NCBI RefSeq assembly: GCF_019879105.1
Contig: NZ_CP082248.1
Location: 558,001 to 622,000, forward strand
Reading direction: 5' to 3'
Origin: Natrinema sp. SYSU A 869
GTDB taxonomy: Archaea; Halobacteriota; Halobacteria; Halobacteriales; Natrialbaceae
DNA length: 64,000 bases
The notes beneath the pieces are model-generated. The model was given only the letters and a program-made list of their open reading frames with translations. It was not told the origin of the DNA and ran no database searches. Shown here in pieces: positions 43,425 through 53,728 of this stretch. Position 1 is the stretch's first letter. Each line of letters starts with the position of its first letter. The position numbers and the translations under genes are program-made.

Positions 43425-44411
43425 TTAGATACTGGGATCAATGATTATCTTTCCGAGTACACCGGAGGACATGAGTCGTTCGTGAGCTGCCGGCAGTTCG
43501 TTGAGACCGAATACACGGTCGATCTTTACCGTGAACCGACCATCAGCAAGCCGCGAGGCCACTTGGCGTAGGATCTGCGCTTGATCGTCCGTTGAAGCCG
43601 CTAGCGACATAAACCGCAGGTCAGCGTCGGCCTGCTTCGCCGTCATTGCAGGGCCAGAAGGAATCTTAATAGACGACTCTTCACCGATAATTACCACACG
43701 TCCACCTCGTGTAAGGCATTCGAGGTCGGCCTCAAGGTGTGAATCAGCGTGTGGCTCGAGCACTACATCAAGCTGCTGTCCGTCAGCGGCCTCCTTGAGA
43801 CTACTTGCCGTATCGTCAGTACGATAGTCGATGACAGCATCTGCTCCGAGTGAGCGGGCCAATGAGGCCGGCTCACCCTCTCGAGCTGTTCCGATCACGT
43901 AGCTACCTGCTTGGGCTGCGACTTGAACGGCAGCATGACCGACACCGCCAGATGCACCCTGAACTAGACAGACGTCTCCGAGCGAGAGTTCGCCGCGGTT
44001 AATTAGTGCTCGCCAGGCGGTGGCAAACGCCATTGCGGCTGCTGCTCCATCGCGGAAAGAGACCTCTTCAGGAAGGTGAGCAAGCATATCCGCTGATGAG
44101 ACTGTATACTCTGCATATGTTCCGGGCGAGAAAATTCCCAGACCAGTAGCAAATACCCGATCACCTGGTTCGAAGGTAGTGACATCCTCACCAACGTCTT
44201 CGACGACACCCGCCATGTCGGAGCCACCGACATGAGGGAGACCGGTCATCGGTGAAATATTCCCTTCACGAAGGTACGTATCGATAGGGTTGACGCTAGC
44301 TACCTCTATACGGACGAGCACCTGATCCGCAGTCGGAAGTGGTTTGTCGATATCCTCTTCGAAGGCCAATACGCTCTCGTCGCCGTGTTCATGATACCGA
44401 ACAGCTTGCAT
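43425..44411 (-). CDS. Zinc-free MDR-type quinone oxidoreductase (NADPH-dependent)
   Basis: The protein has 328 residues from the ATG at 44411 (MQAVRYHEHGDESVLAFEED). It has an N-terminal GroES-like domain (VNPIDTYLREGNISPMTGLP, VGGSDMAGVVEDVGEDV) and a Rossmann fold with GASGGVGHAAVQVAAQAG for NADPH. It lacks the Cys cluster of zinc alcohol dehydrogenases, so it belongs to the quinone oxidoreductase/zeta-crystallin type that reduces quinones or enones. An ATG at 44480 would add 23 residues without support. It diverges from the TRAP operon. Confidence 0.88.
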   Translation of the reverse strand: MQAVRYHEHGDESVLAFEEDIDKPLPTADQVLVRIEVASVNPIDTYLREGNISPMTGLPHVGGSDMAGVVEDVGEDVTTFEPGDRVFATGLGIFSPGTYAEYTVSSADMLAHLPEEVSFRDGAAAAMAFATAWRALINRGELSLGDVCLVQGASGGVGHAAVQVAAQAGSYVIGTAREGEPASLARSLGADAVIDYRTDDTASSLKEAADGQQLDVVLEPHADSHLEADLECLTRGGRVVIIGEESSIKIPSGPAMTAKQADADLRFMSLAASTDDQAQILRQVASRLADGRFTVKIDRVFGLNELPAAHERLMSSGVLGKIIIDPSI

Positions 44412-44664
44412 ACGATACGATAACATCCCTACTATCTCTAAAAGGGGTGAGGTCACGGCCCTTTTTGCCGAGAATGTCATTCATCACTGTCTTGAATGGG
44501 TTATTTGATTTACTAGGTGTCCGTCGTCAACTTCGGATACTTCTTTCAGCAGATAGAGTTCTGGTGATGATCACACTACCAAATACAGTAATACTCAATA
44601 GTGACATACCATGTGTTACCTATTACCAAAAGACTTAATATAGGATGCGTCAATGCTACTGGTA

Positions 44665-44687
44665 GTTCAGCGTAGAAGCCGCTGAAC
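44665..44687. promoter_or_regulatory. Inverted repeat at the TRAP operon promoter
   Basis: A perfect repeat GTTCAGCG-7-CGCTGAAC lies 12 bases before the ATG of the solute-binding protein and about 30 bases after a TATA-like ttaatata (44635). The position at the transcription start makes it a candidate operator, for example for the IclR regulator. A role as an mRNA hairpin is an alternative. Confidence 0.5.
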
Positions 44688-44698
44688 GGGGTTTAAAT

Positions 44699-45754
44699 AT
44701 GGTTAAGAGCACCAAGTTCAATCGGCGGTCATTCATCACGGGGACATCGTCAGCTGCAATTATCGGTCTTACTGGCTGTCTTAACAGCACGGTAGGTGGT
44801 AATGGTGGTTCAAGTGGCTGGACGTTAGGTACGTCTTCCGAAGGGTCATCCTCGTTCCGTATCGGCTCTACGTGGACTGAATACGCTAAACAGAACGATC
44901 TCCTTGACATCGAAATCGATGCAGTGGTCACGGAAGGAACAAGTGCCTCCTACCGTCGACTAGATCGAGGTGATTTCGAGATGAGCGGTACTACGACCCA
45001 GCTACTTGATACCTCACCTGATCAGGGGACCTTTGAGGAGGATTCCCTCCAAAATTTCGGCTCAATCCGACAGGTGCGTGGGTATATGGGTTTCTACAAC
45101 TTCGGCCTCTATAATGCAGACAAGGTCAGCGGCTGGGACGACCTTGAGGGGCGCTCCGTCGCAATCTCCTCAGCGGGTTCCGGAACGCGGCCACCTGTTG
45201 AGTGGCTAGTGGATCAGGAGATCGGGCTTGATAACATCGACAACCGATATATGGCGTTCGCAGATATTCCAAGTGCTTTGCGCTCAGAGCAGGTCGATGC
45301 TGCATTCACGTGGACAGTTAACAAGTCTATCCCACAGGGTTGGTTCCAGGAAATCGACGCAACAGTCAATTGGCAACCCCTTCCATTCTCTGATTCGACC
45401 ATCAGTGCGCTCAACAACGAACTTAGTTACTCCACATACGTCGAGCTTGGATCGGACACCGTCTCCCAATTTAGCGAGAACTACCAAGAAGCGATCGATT
45501 CGTTCACGCTGACGTACCTATATGTACTCAACAAGGACCGTGATCCCGACACCGTCTACGATATCGCGAAAATGACGCACGAACACGGCGAAGACCTAGT
45601 GGAGGAAGACGACGTGATGAGCTTTTTCCCCGACCCTGACTCGTTCCTCGGAACGATTCACCCAGACGTGCCTGTCCATAAGGGTGCGTACGATTACTAC
45701 AAGGAGGCTGGCCTCTGGGAAGAGTATGACCTAACTGCCCCGCCTGAAGCCTGA
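44699..45754 (+). CDS. TAXI-type TRAP transporter solute-binding lipoprotein
   Basis: This 351-residue protein has a twin-Arg signal with lipobox (NRRSFITGTSSAAIIGLTGC), so it is exported by Tat and lipid-anchored at the Cys near residue 27. The mature part is a TAXI-family periplasmic-type binding protein (GTSSEGSSSFRIGSTWTEYA, GRSVAISSAGSGTRPPVEWL, DAAFTWTVNKSIPQGWFQEI). These bind organic acids such as glutamate or 2-oxoglutarate. The exact ligand is unknown. It precedes the fused permease gene by 28 bases. Confidence 0.9.
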   Translation: MVKSTKFNRRSFITGTSSAAIIGLTGCLNSTVGGNGGSSGWTLGTSSEGSSSFRIGSTWTEYAKQNDLLDIEIDAVVTEGTSASYRRLDRGDFEMSGTTTQLLDTSPDQGTFEEDSLQNFGSIRQVRGYMGFYNFGLYNADKVSGWDDLEGRSVAISSAGSGTRPPVEWLVDQEIGLDNIDNRYMAFADIPSALRSEQVDAAFTWTVNKSIPQGWFQEIDATVNWQPLPFSDSTISALNNELSYSTYVELGSDTVSQFSENYQEAIDSFTLTYLYVLNKDRDPDTVYDIAKMTHEHGEDLVEEDDVMSFFPDPDSFLGTIHPDVPVHKGAYDYYKEAGLWEEYDLTAPPEA

Positions 45755-45782
45755 TACAGGAAGCCCCATTTCATTCAATACT

Positions 45783-47803
45783 ATGGAAAATAAAGAAAAT
45801 AGTGAGGGTACGCGGACGTTAGAAAATCTTGAACGCACAATTGATGAGAAATTCAGAGACAATTATGATAGTTCCATCTGGAGTGGTGGCCCGATAGAGA
45901 TACTTACCTATGGGTTCGCGATTATCTTCGCTGTCTACCACCTGTGGTACTCGCTCACATTTGCGATTCCACGCTCCCGCCACGGAATCATCCACCTTGG
46001 TCTGGTGCTCTCCATGTGGGGGCTCATCCAGATGCTTAGCGTTGACCGATCAACGCTGCGAGGGAAACTGGCCACGGTCGGTTATGGTCTTTACAGCGTC
46101 GCCTCGATTATCCCACTGTACGTAATCCAATCTAACTACGATAGTATCGTGGTTGCTGCCGGGATCTACAACGATATTTACCTGTATATGGGGATTCTAA
46201 TTATCGCTTTAGTGTTCATCGCACTTCTTCACATCTCCCGCCTCATTAGCGGGATTGCCCTGTTTGGGTTGGTCTACTCTTACTTCGGACCACTGATGCC
46301 AGGGATCTTGGCTCATCGTGGTCTAACACCGCGTCGTATTATTACGATGAACACCGTTGAGATGCAGGGCTTGTTCGGAACACTTCTACAGATTTCGGCA
46401 ACATGGGTCGTGATCTTCCTGCTGCTGGCCGGGCTGATGGAGAAGTACGGCGGGATGGCGACGTTCATCAAGGGTATGACTCGCTTGGCTGCACGCCGGA
46501 AGTACATCGAGATCGGACAGGTCGCTGTGGCCGCAAGCATGTTCATGGGGTCGATCAATGGCTCGACCGCCGCGAATACGGCGACGACCGGCGCGTTCAC
46601 CATTCCGCTGATGAAAGAGAACGGCTACCGGCCAAAAGTTGCAGCCGCGATCGAGGCGGTTGCATCCTGTGGCGGACAGATATTACCCCCAATTATGGGG
46701 GCAGGTGCATTCTTGATGGCGGAACTCATTGATCCCAATTACTCTGAAATCGTCCTTGGTGCCGTTGCGCCCGCACTGCTTTTCTTCTTGACAGTTGCGA
46801 TCTCGATCTCGCTGACGACCAGCCACAACGTCTCGAAAGACATCGAAACAACGGCTGATTCACGGGGCGCGATGAAGCGAGTCTTCGATATTGTCCGCCA
46901 TTACGAGTACCTCGGTATGTTCGCCGTCCTGATGTGGTGGTTAATCGGCGTCGGTGCAGATCCGATGGTCGCTGGTTTCTACAGTATCATTGTTCTGATG
47001 GGGCTGCGGCTCCTTCGCGTGGTCTCTGATATTGTACAGGGCAAGGGAGATGCCAAGCCAGAACTGAAGTTGTACCTCCGTACGACGCTTGAGGGACTCC
47101 GTCGAGGAGCGGAGGCAACGCTCGATCTCACTATTCTCCTGGCAAGTCTCGGTATCGTCATCCGGGCACTCATCGTCACTGGCTTTGCTCAACAGTTATC
47201 GTCGTATCTTGTCCTTCTATCTGGCGGCGAGGTTATCATCATGCTCTTCCTAGCGATGTTGGCAGCGATCACCTTTGGGATGGGATGTCGACAACAGCGG
47301 CCTACATGATCGTTGCCGTGCTCGTCGCCCCGTCGCTGGTCGACATTGGCGTTAACGAATTCGCTGCCCACATGTTCGTATTCTACTTCGCTATCGTCTC
47401 AAATATCACCCCACCGATCGCACTCTCGGTCATCATCGGCCAAGGTATCGCAGAATCGGACTTCTGGGAGACTGCCGTCGAGGCGCTCCGCCTTGGCTTC
47501 CCCATGTTCCTGCTCCCATTCGCGTTCTTCTATAACAACGCGTTGCTCTACCCTGGTCTAATGACAGTTGTCGCATTTCTGCTTGTGTTCGCCGGGTTCG
47601 TCGCGATTAGCATCGGTCTTACCGGCCGCGCTGGAGGGAAAATCCCGGCGTTCGTCCGGCCGGTATTCATAGCACTCGGCCTCGGCGCGATCTTCGTCCC
47701 ATCGGTTATCGGTCAGACGCTAGTCACCGCCATCATTCTCATTAGTCTGGTTTACTACCTGCGTCCTAACCAGATTAGCCGGTTCTGGGCGACCACAGGG
47801 TAA
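45783..47803 (+). pseudogene. TRAP transporter fused (DctQM) permease, one frameshift
   Basis: Together the two frames encode about 670 residues, the usual size of fused TRAP permeases with TAXI proteins, with about 16-18 membrane helices. The DctM signature is AASMFMGSINGSTAANTATT, followed by GAFTIPLMKENGYRPKVAAA and QILPPIMGAGAFLMAELI. Near 47285 one base is missing within the conserved GMGxPTTAAYxxVA box, and the second frame continues STTAAYMIVAVLVAPSLVDI to the end at 47803. The transporter would import its ligand with sodium or protons. In this sequence it is truncated before the last helices. Confidence 0.85.
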
Positions 47804-47913
47804 TCCCACTAGACTTACTCTTTTCCGTCTCTGTATTTCCCGCCGTAACTCCTCAGTCATTTGACCATCGCCTCGGCAGGTGATTTTATTATGTTGGCGA
47901 ATTATTGACCAGT

Positions 47914-48330
47914 ATGTCAGATGGGTGGCAGCGAATCCGTCCCGAGGAAAAGAACCCGCGAAGTGATAAGCCTGGCAAACGGTGGGAGCTATCTCCGAAG
48001 TTAAATATCGACGCGTTCAATCTTAACGTCGCGGTTCTCGAGCCCGATGAGCGACTTTCCCAGAATCACTTCCATTATCACGAGAACCAGGAGGAGCTGA
48101 TCTACGTCGCTGCCGGTCGTTGTCAGATTGAGGTCACTGACGATCAGTTTATCATAGAACAGAACGACGCGATACGGTTCGACGCAGGTAAGGACGGTGT
48201 CCATCTCGTCCATAATCCTTTTGACGAACTGTGTCGCATCATCGCAATCGGATGGCCGCCAGAGGGCCGGTACCCAGTAGAGAAAGTGAAAACATACGAT
48301 GAATTACTTGCAGAACGAGAAGGAGTTTAG
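47914..48330 (+). CDS. Cupin-domain protein
   Basis: The protein has 138 residues from MSDGWQRIRPEEKN. The cupin box is FHYHENQEELIYVAAGRCQI, with two His and one Glu as metal ligands. The second motif (DAIRFDAGKDGVHLVHNPFD) supplies one more His. Small single-domain cupins act as dioxygenases, isomerases or sugar binders. The island context suggests a role in the same organic-acid pathway. An IS6 element begins three bases after its stop. Confidence 0.82.
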   Translation: MSDGWQRIRPEEKNPRSDKPGKRWELSPKLNIDAFNLNVAVLEPDERLSQNHFHYHENQEELIYVAAGRCQIEVTDDQFIIEQNDAIRFDAGKDGVHLVHNPFDELCRIIAIGWPPEGRYPVEKVKTYDELLAEREGV

Positions 48331-48333
48331 TTC

Positions 48334-49133
48334 GGCACTGTCTAGTTGAGCCAATTTGAGAAGTGATCAGGTCGTTGGGTTTCTTGGACAAGATGCTCGC
48401 AGACCTGCTCAGTGCGAGCTATGAGGCGGATTTAGAAGAATTTTGGGAGAGCGAGCGGACGGCGACGCCCGTCAAGACGTTCGCCGTCCACCTCCATGAA
48501 ACAGGTCGTTCTCTCAGGGAAAAACAACAATCTTAGCCGAATTAGGCATTGAACGCTTGCATGGAGCGGTCTGGAACTGGGTTCATCGGCTGGCTGACAG
48601 CGGACGCGACCCGCCGACGTTCACGAGAGCAAAACTCTCGTGCGGCCCATCAGAACGCAAAGCGTTCTGAGGACGGCATCGCCGTCGCGGGTCGCTATCG
48701 ACGAAACCGCTGTCAAGATCAACGGCGAGTGGTCTTGGCTATATGCTGCAATAGACATCGAGACAAAGTTGATTCTTGACATTGCATTGTTTCGTCGACA
48801 TGGCACTGATCCAGCGGCTGCGTTTCTGCAGAAACTACGCGAGAAACACGATCTCTCCGAGGCTGAGTTTCTCGTCGATCAATTTGGCTATCGGACTGCC
48901 CTCTCTCGAGTCGGACTGAGCGGTCAGGTCAACTATATCAACCGAAACCTCATCGAAAAGTGGTTTCACACTCTCAAAATGCGCATCGACCGCTTCCAGA
49001 ATTCGTGGGTGGGCAGTCGGGCAAGCGTCCGCGAGTGGCTTGAACAGTTCGTGCATTACTACAACCACCAAAGACCGCATCAAGCTCTCGACGGAAACGT
49101 GCCAGTCGAGGAGGTGCAGAACTATACAGTGCC
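48334..49133 (+). mobile_element. IS6-family element, defective
   Basis: The left end ggcactgtctag (48334) is intact, and the right end ctatacagtgcc (one change) ends at 49133. It is 800 bp with a frameshifted transposase and no target repeat. It is another relative whose tips match the MITE family. Confidence 0.82.
48392..49133 (+). pseudogene. IS6-family transposase, frameshifted
   Basis: The N-terminal frame starts at about 48392 (MLADLLSASYEADLEEFWES) and breaks after HETGRSLRE. A second phase reads TILAELGIERLHGAVWNWVH (helix-turn-helix). A third, from 48640, covers the catalytic core: VAIDETAVKINGEWSWLYAA (Asp), LSEAEFLVDQFGYRTAL (Asp) and NLIEKWFHTLKMRIDRF (Glu), ending HYYNHQRPHQALDGNVPVEE. 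The core is intact but separated from its start by two shifts. Confidence 0.8.
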
Positions 49134-49336
49134 TGGAATAGGCTTTCAATAGAGCAGCTACTGAACTAGGACGGAAAATCAACTCCCCTCTATTTCTTCC
49201 TTTGTAGCGCTACCGTCTAGATAGCGTTGCCCCAAGTTTGTAATCTGATAATAGCCTCTGTCATCATCAACTCGTTCGATCAGTCCATGTTCCCTGAGTT
49301 CTGAGATCCGACGCTTGGCATGAGTAGTGCTAATAT

Positions 49337-50762
49337 CGGTAGTTCCCATCGAATCAGAAGTTAGTCGAGACTGATGAGGTTAGATTCTCAGGAAGCGTCT
49401 GAATGGGTGTATGAAGTGCCTCTACCATCCAGACACCGTTCTTACGGCCTCTGACCTTGAAACCTTAGCGCTTGATCTCCTCTCTGAGATCCCGATCCCC
49501 GGAGTCGAAGGCTGCGGCTTCGACTCCGGGATTATCCGACAGACGCTCCTCCAGGCCGCTGTCGATCAGAAATCCATCAAGGCTGTCACTGACACCACTC
49601 GTGGAACGTACTCCGATGACTACACGCTTGCCCAACTTCACACGGTCCCGCCTGCTGAACTCGAAGCAATCGCTAACCGCCTTCTCTGTCAGCAGGCGGC
49701 GATGATCCTCGGCGCTGGGCCGAGGATCATCTGCCTCGACTTCGTCGATATCCATTATCATGGCTGTCCACACGCTGAACCTGGTGTAATCTGTCACACG
49801 AAGCCTCGCGATGGCACCTCCCAGTGCCATCGCTACCTTGCTGGATTTGTTCTTTGTCGGGCCAAACCACTGGTCGTCGCAGTCACACCCGTTCGTGGTG
49901 ATGAACCGAAGAGCGACGCGGTCGAGCGAGTGCTCGACCACGTCGCGGCCCTCCCTTTGATGTCGCTGGCGTTCTTGCCGACCGTGGGTTCTACGACGGA
50001 ACGTCGATCGAGCGACTGAATGCAGTCGCATCAGTCGCTCTTCCAGTCGTGCGGCGCGGAAAACAGATGGCAGAGAAACTCGACACGACGGTGTCCTACT
50101 GGACGGAGTACGTGATGTACGAGGGGAGCGAGCGGGAACTACGCTTCCCGCTCGCGGTCTGTGTCTCCTACCAGCAGGGCAATCGAGGTAAACACGGCTT
50201 GCTCGTTCGGGCGTACGTGGCGTGCGATCTGACCGATCGCACGCCGAAAGATGTCGAAGCACTCTACCAGAAGCGCTCAGCGATCGAGACAGCTTTCCGA
50301 ACGATACGTGAAGCGCGTGCACGAACCAGCACGACTGATCCAGTCGTGCGGCTGTTGTTCGTTCTGGTGAGCTTCCTGTTGCGGAATCTCTGGGTGATCG
50401 TTCGGTGGGGCGTGCTCGCCACGCCGCAGCGCGGCGGGCGAGCACTGCCTGTCTGGTTCCGGTTCGAGGTCTTCCGCGAGTGGATTGATCACGCACTCGA
50501 CGACACGTTACGGCGGAAATGGGAAGCACCGACGAACTGTACCGGGATTCCGGCGACCTATAGCCAGCTGGACGCGGGCTGAGATCGCCCGCGTCCAGCG
50601 GCAACCCTATACCGGAGCGACGGCCTCGCATCGTGTCTGGCGCGACGGCTCTCTCACTGTCGTGAGATCGCCGTCTGAGCGTGCCGCAGGGAATCACTCG
50701 GTCTGATCTCTTTCAGTCCTTCTAAAAATCGAGTCAGCAATCAGGATCGATGGGAACTACCG
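49337..50762 (+). mobile_element. ISH3-family insertion sequence with 5-bp target repeat
   Basis: Inverted ends cggtagttcccatcga (from 49337) and tcgatgggaactaccg (to 50762) bound 1,426 bp. The direct repeat aatat lies on both sides (49332-49336 and 50763-50767), matching the 5-bp duplication known for ISH3. It encodes one frameshifted transposase. Confidence 0.9.
49411..50582 (+). pseudogene. ISH3-family transposase, one frameshift
   Basis: The first frame holds the N-terminal part with SGIIRQTLLQAAVDQKSIKA and the first Asp region CLDFVDIHYHG. Near 49955 one C is missing, and the other frame continues FDVAGVLADRGFYDGTSIER (second Asp), then PVVRRGKQMAEKLDT and the Glu region YQKRSAIETAFRTIREARAR. 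Length and motifs match ISH3 transposases (about 390 residues). Confidence 0.88.
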
Positions 50763-50836
50763 AATATTCAGATTAATGGTCTGACGAGAGCGATCGGACC
50801 CTGACATCTATATTCGTTGCCCTACAGGATGATGAA

Positions 50837-50989
50837 ATGATCCAGCTTCGTCGGTATTGTAGAAGATGCAATTGGAGAGAAGTCCGTCAGTTCACTACCT
50901 CCATTACGAAACAGGGGAGACCAGATACAGAACAAACCTCTGAGTCAACTGTGAGGTCTCTTGAAGAACTGTTTAATCAGCCGAATTAG
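50837..50989 (+). CDS. Small Cys-pair protein
   Basis: A 50-residue frame begins MIQLRRYCRRCNWREVRQFT, with one CxxC pair, and ends SLEELFNQPN. It diverges from the split winged-helix gene. The pattern (CRRC followed by a helix) is like the first half of a zinc ribbon. It may be complete or a fragment. Confidence 0.4.
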   Translation: MIQLRRYCRRCNWREVRQFTTSITKQGRPDTEQTSESTVRSLEELFNQPN

Positions 50990-51366
50990 CTTCTGACCAA
51001 TTTCTACCATTTCTACTAACTGACTGGATTGGGGCTTACTATTTTGAACACCACGCTAGGCGGTTATCAACGAACGAAGCCGAATCAATTCGATTTCGGC
51101 TGACAGCTCTTTCTCTTGAAGTTAGGAATCAGTAGGATCCAAGCAATTGAGAGTGACGTTGCTAACATCAGACGGCCGACAGTAGTTGAGACTGGTCCTC
51201 TCAATGCATATGGCGTGACCGGATAGGGTTCTCTCAGAGAGATCAGGGTGGATCGACTGTTCAGTAGGTGTGCGAGTTTACCATTGGGACTCAACTTCGA
51301 TACAGATTCTGTTCCAAAACTACACTAGAAACAAAGCGCGAACGTATGGATGAATGCTCCGTCAGA
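50990..51366. other. Intergenic region
   Basis: No convincing gene. A minus frame at 51085-51294 encodes 69 residues with one hydrophobic stretch (VGRLMLATSLSIAWILLIPN), but it has no family and no clear start signal. Confidence 0.35.
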
Positions 51367-52446
51367 TTAAGTCTTCATTCCATGACCCGTGAGTGGCATC
51401 ACCACGTCTGCATCTTGCCCAAGTGTTCCACGGTCTCGGTACGTGGCAAGTGCTGCAGGCGCGATCGCTGAGGTCGATTCCACGTAGAACCCGTGCCTGT
51501 GGAGCCGAGTTAACTCCGTTTGCACAGCTTCCTCCGTAATCGCAATCGCATCACCGTCGGTTGCAGCAATCGCATCCAGGAGCTGTTGTTTTCGCGTCGG
51601 CTCCCGTATCTGAATGCCGTCTGCTACGTCATTTTCACCCTCGGGAACCTCATGGAGTTCGCTCGCAATCGGAGCATAGCCTGCGGCTTGTGCGCCGAGT
51701 AGCCGTGGCACTGAATCGATCCACCCTGCTTCAGATAACGCCTTGAAACCCCGGTACACCCCCAAAAACAGGGTTCCATGACCGAGGGGCATCACGACCG
51801 CATCGGGGACGTTCCAGTCACGTTGGAGCGCGACTTCGTACGCGAACGTCGCAGTTCCTGCAAAGAACGCTGGACTCCATGAATGACTCGCGTACCACGC
51901 ATCGCCCGATTCGACTGCCTCGATGCATGCTTCAGTCACGGCTTGGCGTCCGCCTTCGATTCGAACAGGCGCCGCACCAGCCCGTTCGATTGCTCGGAGC
52001 TTCGACTCCTTCACCGATGCTGGGACGTAAATCTCCGCATCAATACCTGCTTGGGCTGCGTAGGTTGCGATGGCAGCTCCAGCGTTCCCCGATGAATCTT
52101 CTACGACTCGATCTGCGCCACACGCTATCGCGTGGCTAATAGTCGTGGTTGCACCCCGATCCTTGAAGCTACCCGTTGGGGAGACGTATTCGAGCTTGAA
52201 CTGAGCATCCCACGTCGATGATGGAATCAACGGTGTCATTCCTTCGCCGAGCGAGGGACCTTTTTCGACGGGAATGAACATATCAAACGACCAGAGGCCA
52301 TCTCGTGTGTCGAACTGACCGGGGTCTGGCCGCTCGTAGTCTGGAAGCGGTTGGGAAGCAAAGTCGAGGACACCGCCACACTCACACCGCCACTGATCAT
52401 CGTATGTCCGGTCACACGAGGAACAGATGAGTTCTGGCCTAGTCAT
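51367..52446 (-). CDS. Threonine synthase-like PLP enzyme
   Basis: The protein has 359 residues from the ATG at 52446 (MTRPELICSSCDRTYDDQWR). A start at 52719 would add 91 unsupported residues. An N-terminal zinc finger (C8, C11, C21, C23) precedes the fold-type II PLP domain: GSFKDRGATT with the PLP Lys95, the phosphate loop DSSGNAGAAIATYAAQAG, and a C-terminal VMPLTGHGMKT. Archaeal threonine synthases share this layout and convert phosphohomoserine to threonine. Other fold-II lyases are possible. It is divergent from the asparaginase gene. Confidence 0.85.
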   Translation of the reverse strand: MTRPELICSSCDRTYDDQWRCECGGVLDFASQPLPDYERPDPGQFDTRDGLWSFDMFIPVEKGPSLGEGMTPLIPSSTWDAQFKLEYVSPTGSFKDRGATTTISHAIACGADRVVEDSSGNAGAAIATYAAQAGIDAEIYVPASVKESKLRAIERAGAAPVRIEGGRQAVTEACIEAVESGDAWYASHSWSPAFFAGTATFAYEVALQRDWNVPDAVVMPLGHGTLFLGVYRGFKALSEAGWIDSVPRLLGAQAAGYAPIASELHEVPEGENDVADGIQIREPTRKQQLLDAIAATDGDAIAITEEAVQTELTRLHRHGFYVESTSAIAPAALATYRDRGTLGQDADVVMPLTGHGMKT

Positions 52447-52718
52447 TTTCTCTCTCTCTGTCAGCATGAGTAATATGAACACCGAAAGCGGTAGAGGGAT
52501 GTCTTGACCGAATACGTAGTACACGGCGACGGAAACTATGTCGACGAAGGAAGACAAGTCAAGGGATGAGAATCCCAAACGATGGTCGTACGGTGGTTCT
52601 TGTCCCGTGTAGCGGCTCTGATAGAAATCTGACGAACTGACCTTGCCTTCCCAGCTACGTCGCGAAAAAAGCCAATGAGAGGAGAGAATATTAGAGTCTC
52701 GCGTCGAAACCCCCGTCA

Positions 52719-53678
52719 ATGTCAGTAATTGTCATTTCTACAGGAGGGACAATAGCTTCAACCAAGGGATCTGGTGGTGGAGCTAGCCCTGAACTGACCG
52801 GTGATGACCTCGTCACAAACGTCCCAGGGCTGAGCGATGATATCGAGTTGACTACATACGACTTCTCGAATATTCCCAGTCCGCATTTCTCGGTCAACCA
52901 GATGCACAAGCTCAGCGAGCTGATAGCCGATTATGACCGTGACGATACAGTGGATGGTATCGTGATCACTCAGGGAACAGACACCCTCGAAGAGGTAGCG
53001 TACTTCGTTGACCTCTGTTACGATGGCGATACGCCAGTCGTATTCACGGGCGCAATGCGGAACCCATCGCTGGCGAGTCCCGATGGCCCTGCTAATCTTC
53101 TCATAGCTATTCGAACCGCGACGAGCGATGGTGCTCGTGGACGTGGCGTATTGGTCGCCTTCAATGATCAGGTTCACGCAGCCAAACTCGTCACAAAGAC
53201 CCACTCGATGAGACTCGATACGTTCCGGTCGCCCGAACTGGGACCACTCGCCGTTCATGATGAAGAAACGATTCGATGGCGAGCCAGTGTCGATTCGACT
53301 CCAACAATCGACATCGCTCCGGAGACGCTAACGAACGAGGTCGCTGCCCTCACAGTGACGGTAGATATGCCCCCTTCGCAAATCCCTGAACCGGACGATT
53401 TCGAGTCAGTAGTACTGGCAACTACCGGTGCGGGCCACATTCCAACAGGGATTATCTCCCCTCTGGAAGAACTCGCACGAGAAGACGTCCCGCTTGTAGC
53501 CACTACGCGTTGCCTGGAAGGGAGACTCGCCACGTCAACCTACAATTACCGTGGTAGTGAGCAGACACTAGTGGGCTTGGGCTGTTACTTCAGCGATCGG
53601 AATCTGCAGAAAACAAGAATCGCGACGATTGTGGCGCTCGCTGGCCGCAGCCTCGAGACCATGTTCGATCGTCCCTGA
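52719..53678 (+). CDS. L-asparaginase
   Basis: This 319-residue member of the asparaginase/glutaminase family hydrolyses asparagine to aspartate and ammonia. The two catalytic boxes are visible: STGGTIAST with Thr11, and VDGIVITQGTDTLEEVAYFV with the Thr87-Asp88 pair, then VVFTGAMRNPS. The size is that of the cytoplasmic type. No signal peptide is present. It diverges from the threonine synthase-like gene 273 bases away, suggesting linked amino-acid use. Confidence 0.92.
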   Translation: MSVIVISTGGTIASTKGSGGGASPELTGDDLVTNVPGLSDDIELTTYDFSNIPSPHFSVNQMHKLSELIADYDRDDTVDGIVITQGTDTLEEVAYFVDLCYDGDTPVVFTGAMRNPSLASPDGPANLLIAIRTATSDGARGRGVLVAFNDQVHAAKLVTKTHSMRLDTFRSPELGPLAVHDEETIRWRASVDSTPTIDIAPETLTNEVAALTVTVDMPPSQIPEPDDFESVVLATTGAGHIPTGIISPLEELAREDVPLVATTRCLEGRLATSTYNYRGSEQTLVGLGCYFSDRNLQKTRIATIVALAGRSLETMFDRP

Positions 53679-53728
53679 CGGCAGTGACGATTCGGTGGCG
53701 ACGGGACTGAATTCCTTCGTTGCTGTTA

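Larger units (their letters stand above)
49179..50807 (-). pseudogene. Winged-helix regulator gene split by ISH3
   Basis: The 5' part (50807-50763) encodes MSGSDRSRQTINLNI, and the 3' part (49331-49179) encodes STTHAKRRISELREHGLIER, then VDDDRGYYQITNLGQRYLDG. Joining them at the 5-bp target repeat gives one 65-residue winged-helix protein like halovirus PhiH1-type repressors. At present the terminal repeat of ISH3 places an ATG (49349) in frame with the 3' part, so a 56-residue form (MGTTDISTTHAKRRIS...) may still be made. Confidence 0.65.

Noticed and set aside
49465-50697. Long 410-residue frame on the minus strand
   Set aside because: It is the antisense of the ISH3 transposase with no recognisable domain. 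Such long antisense frames are common in GC-rich haloarchaeal genes.
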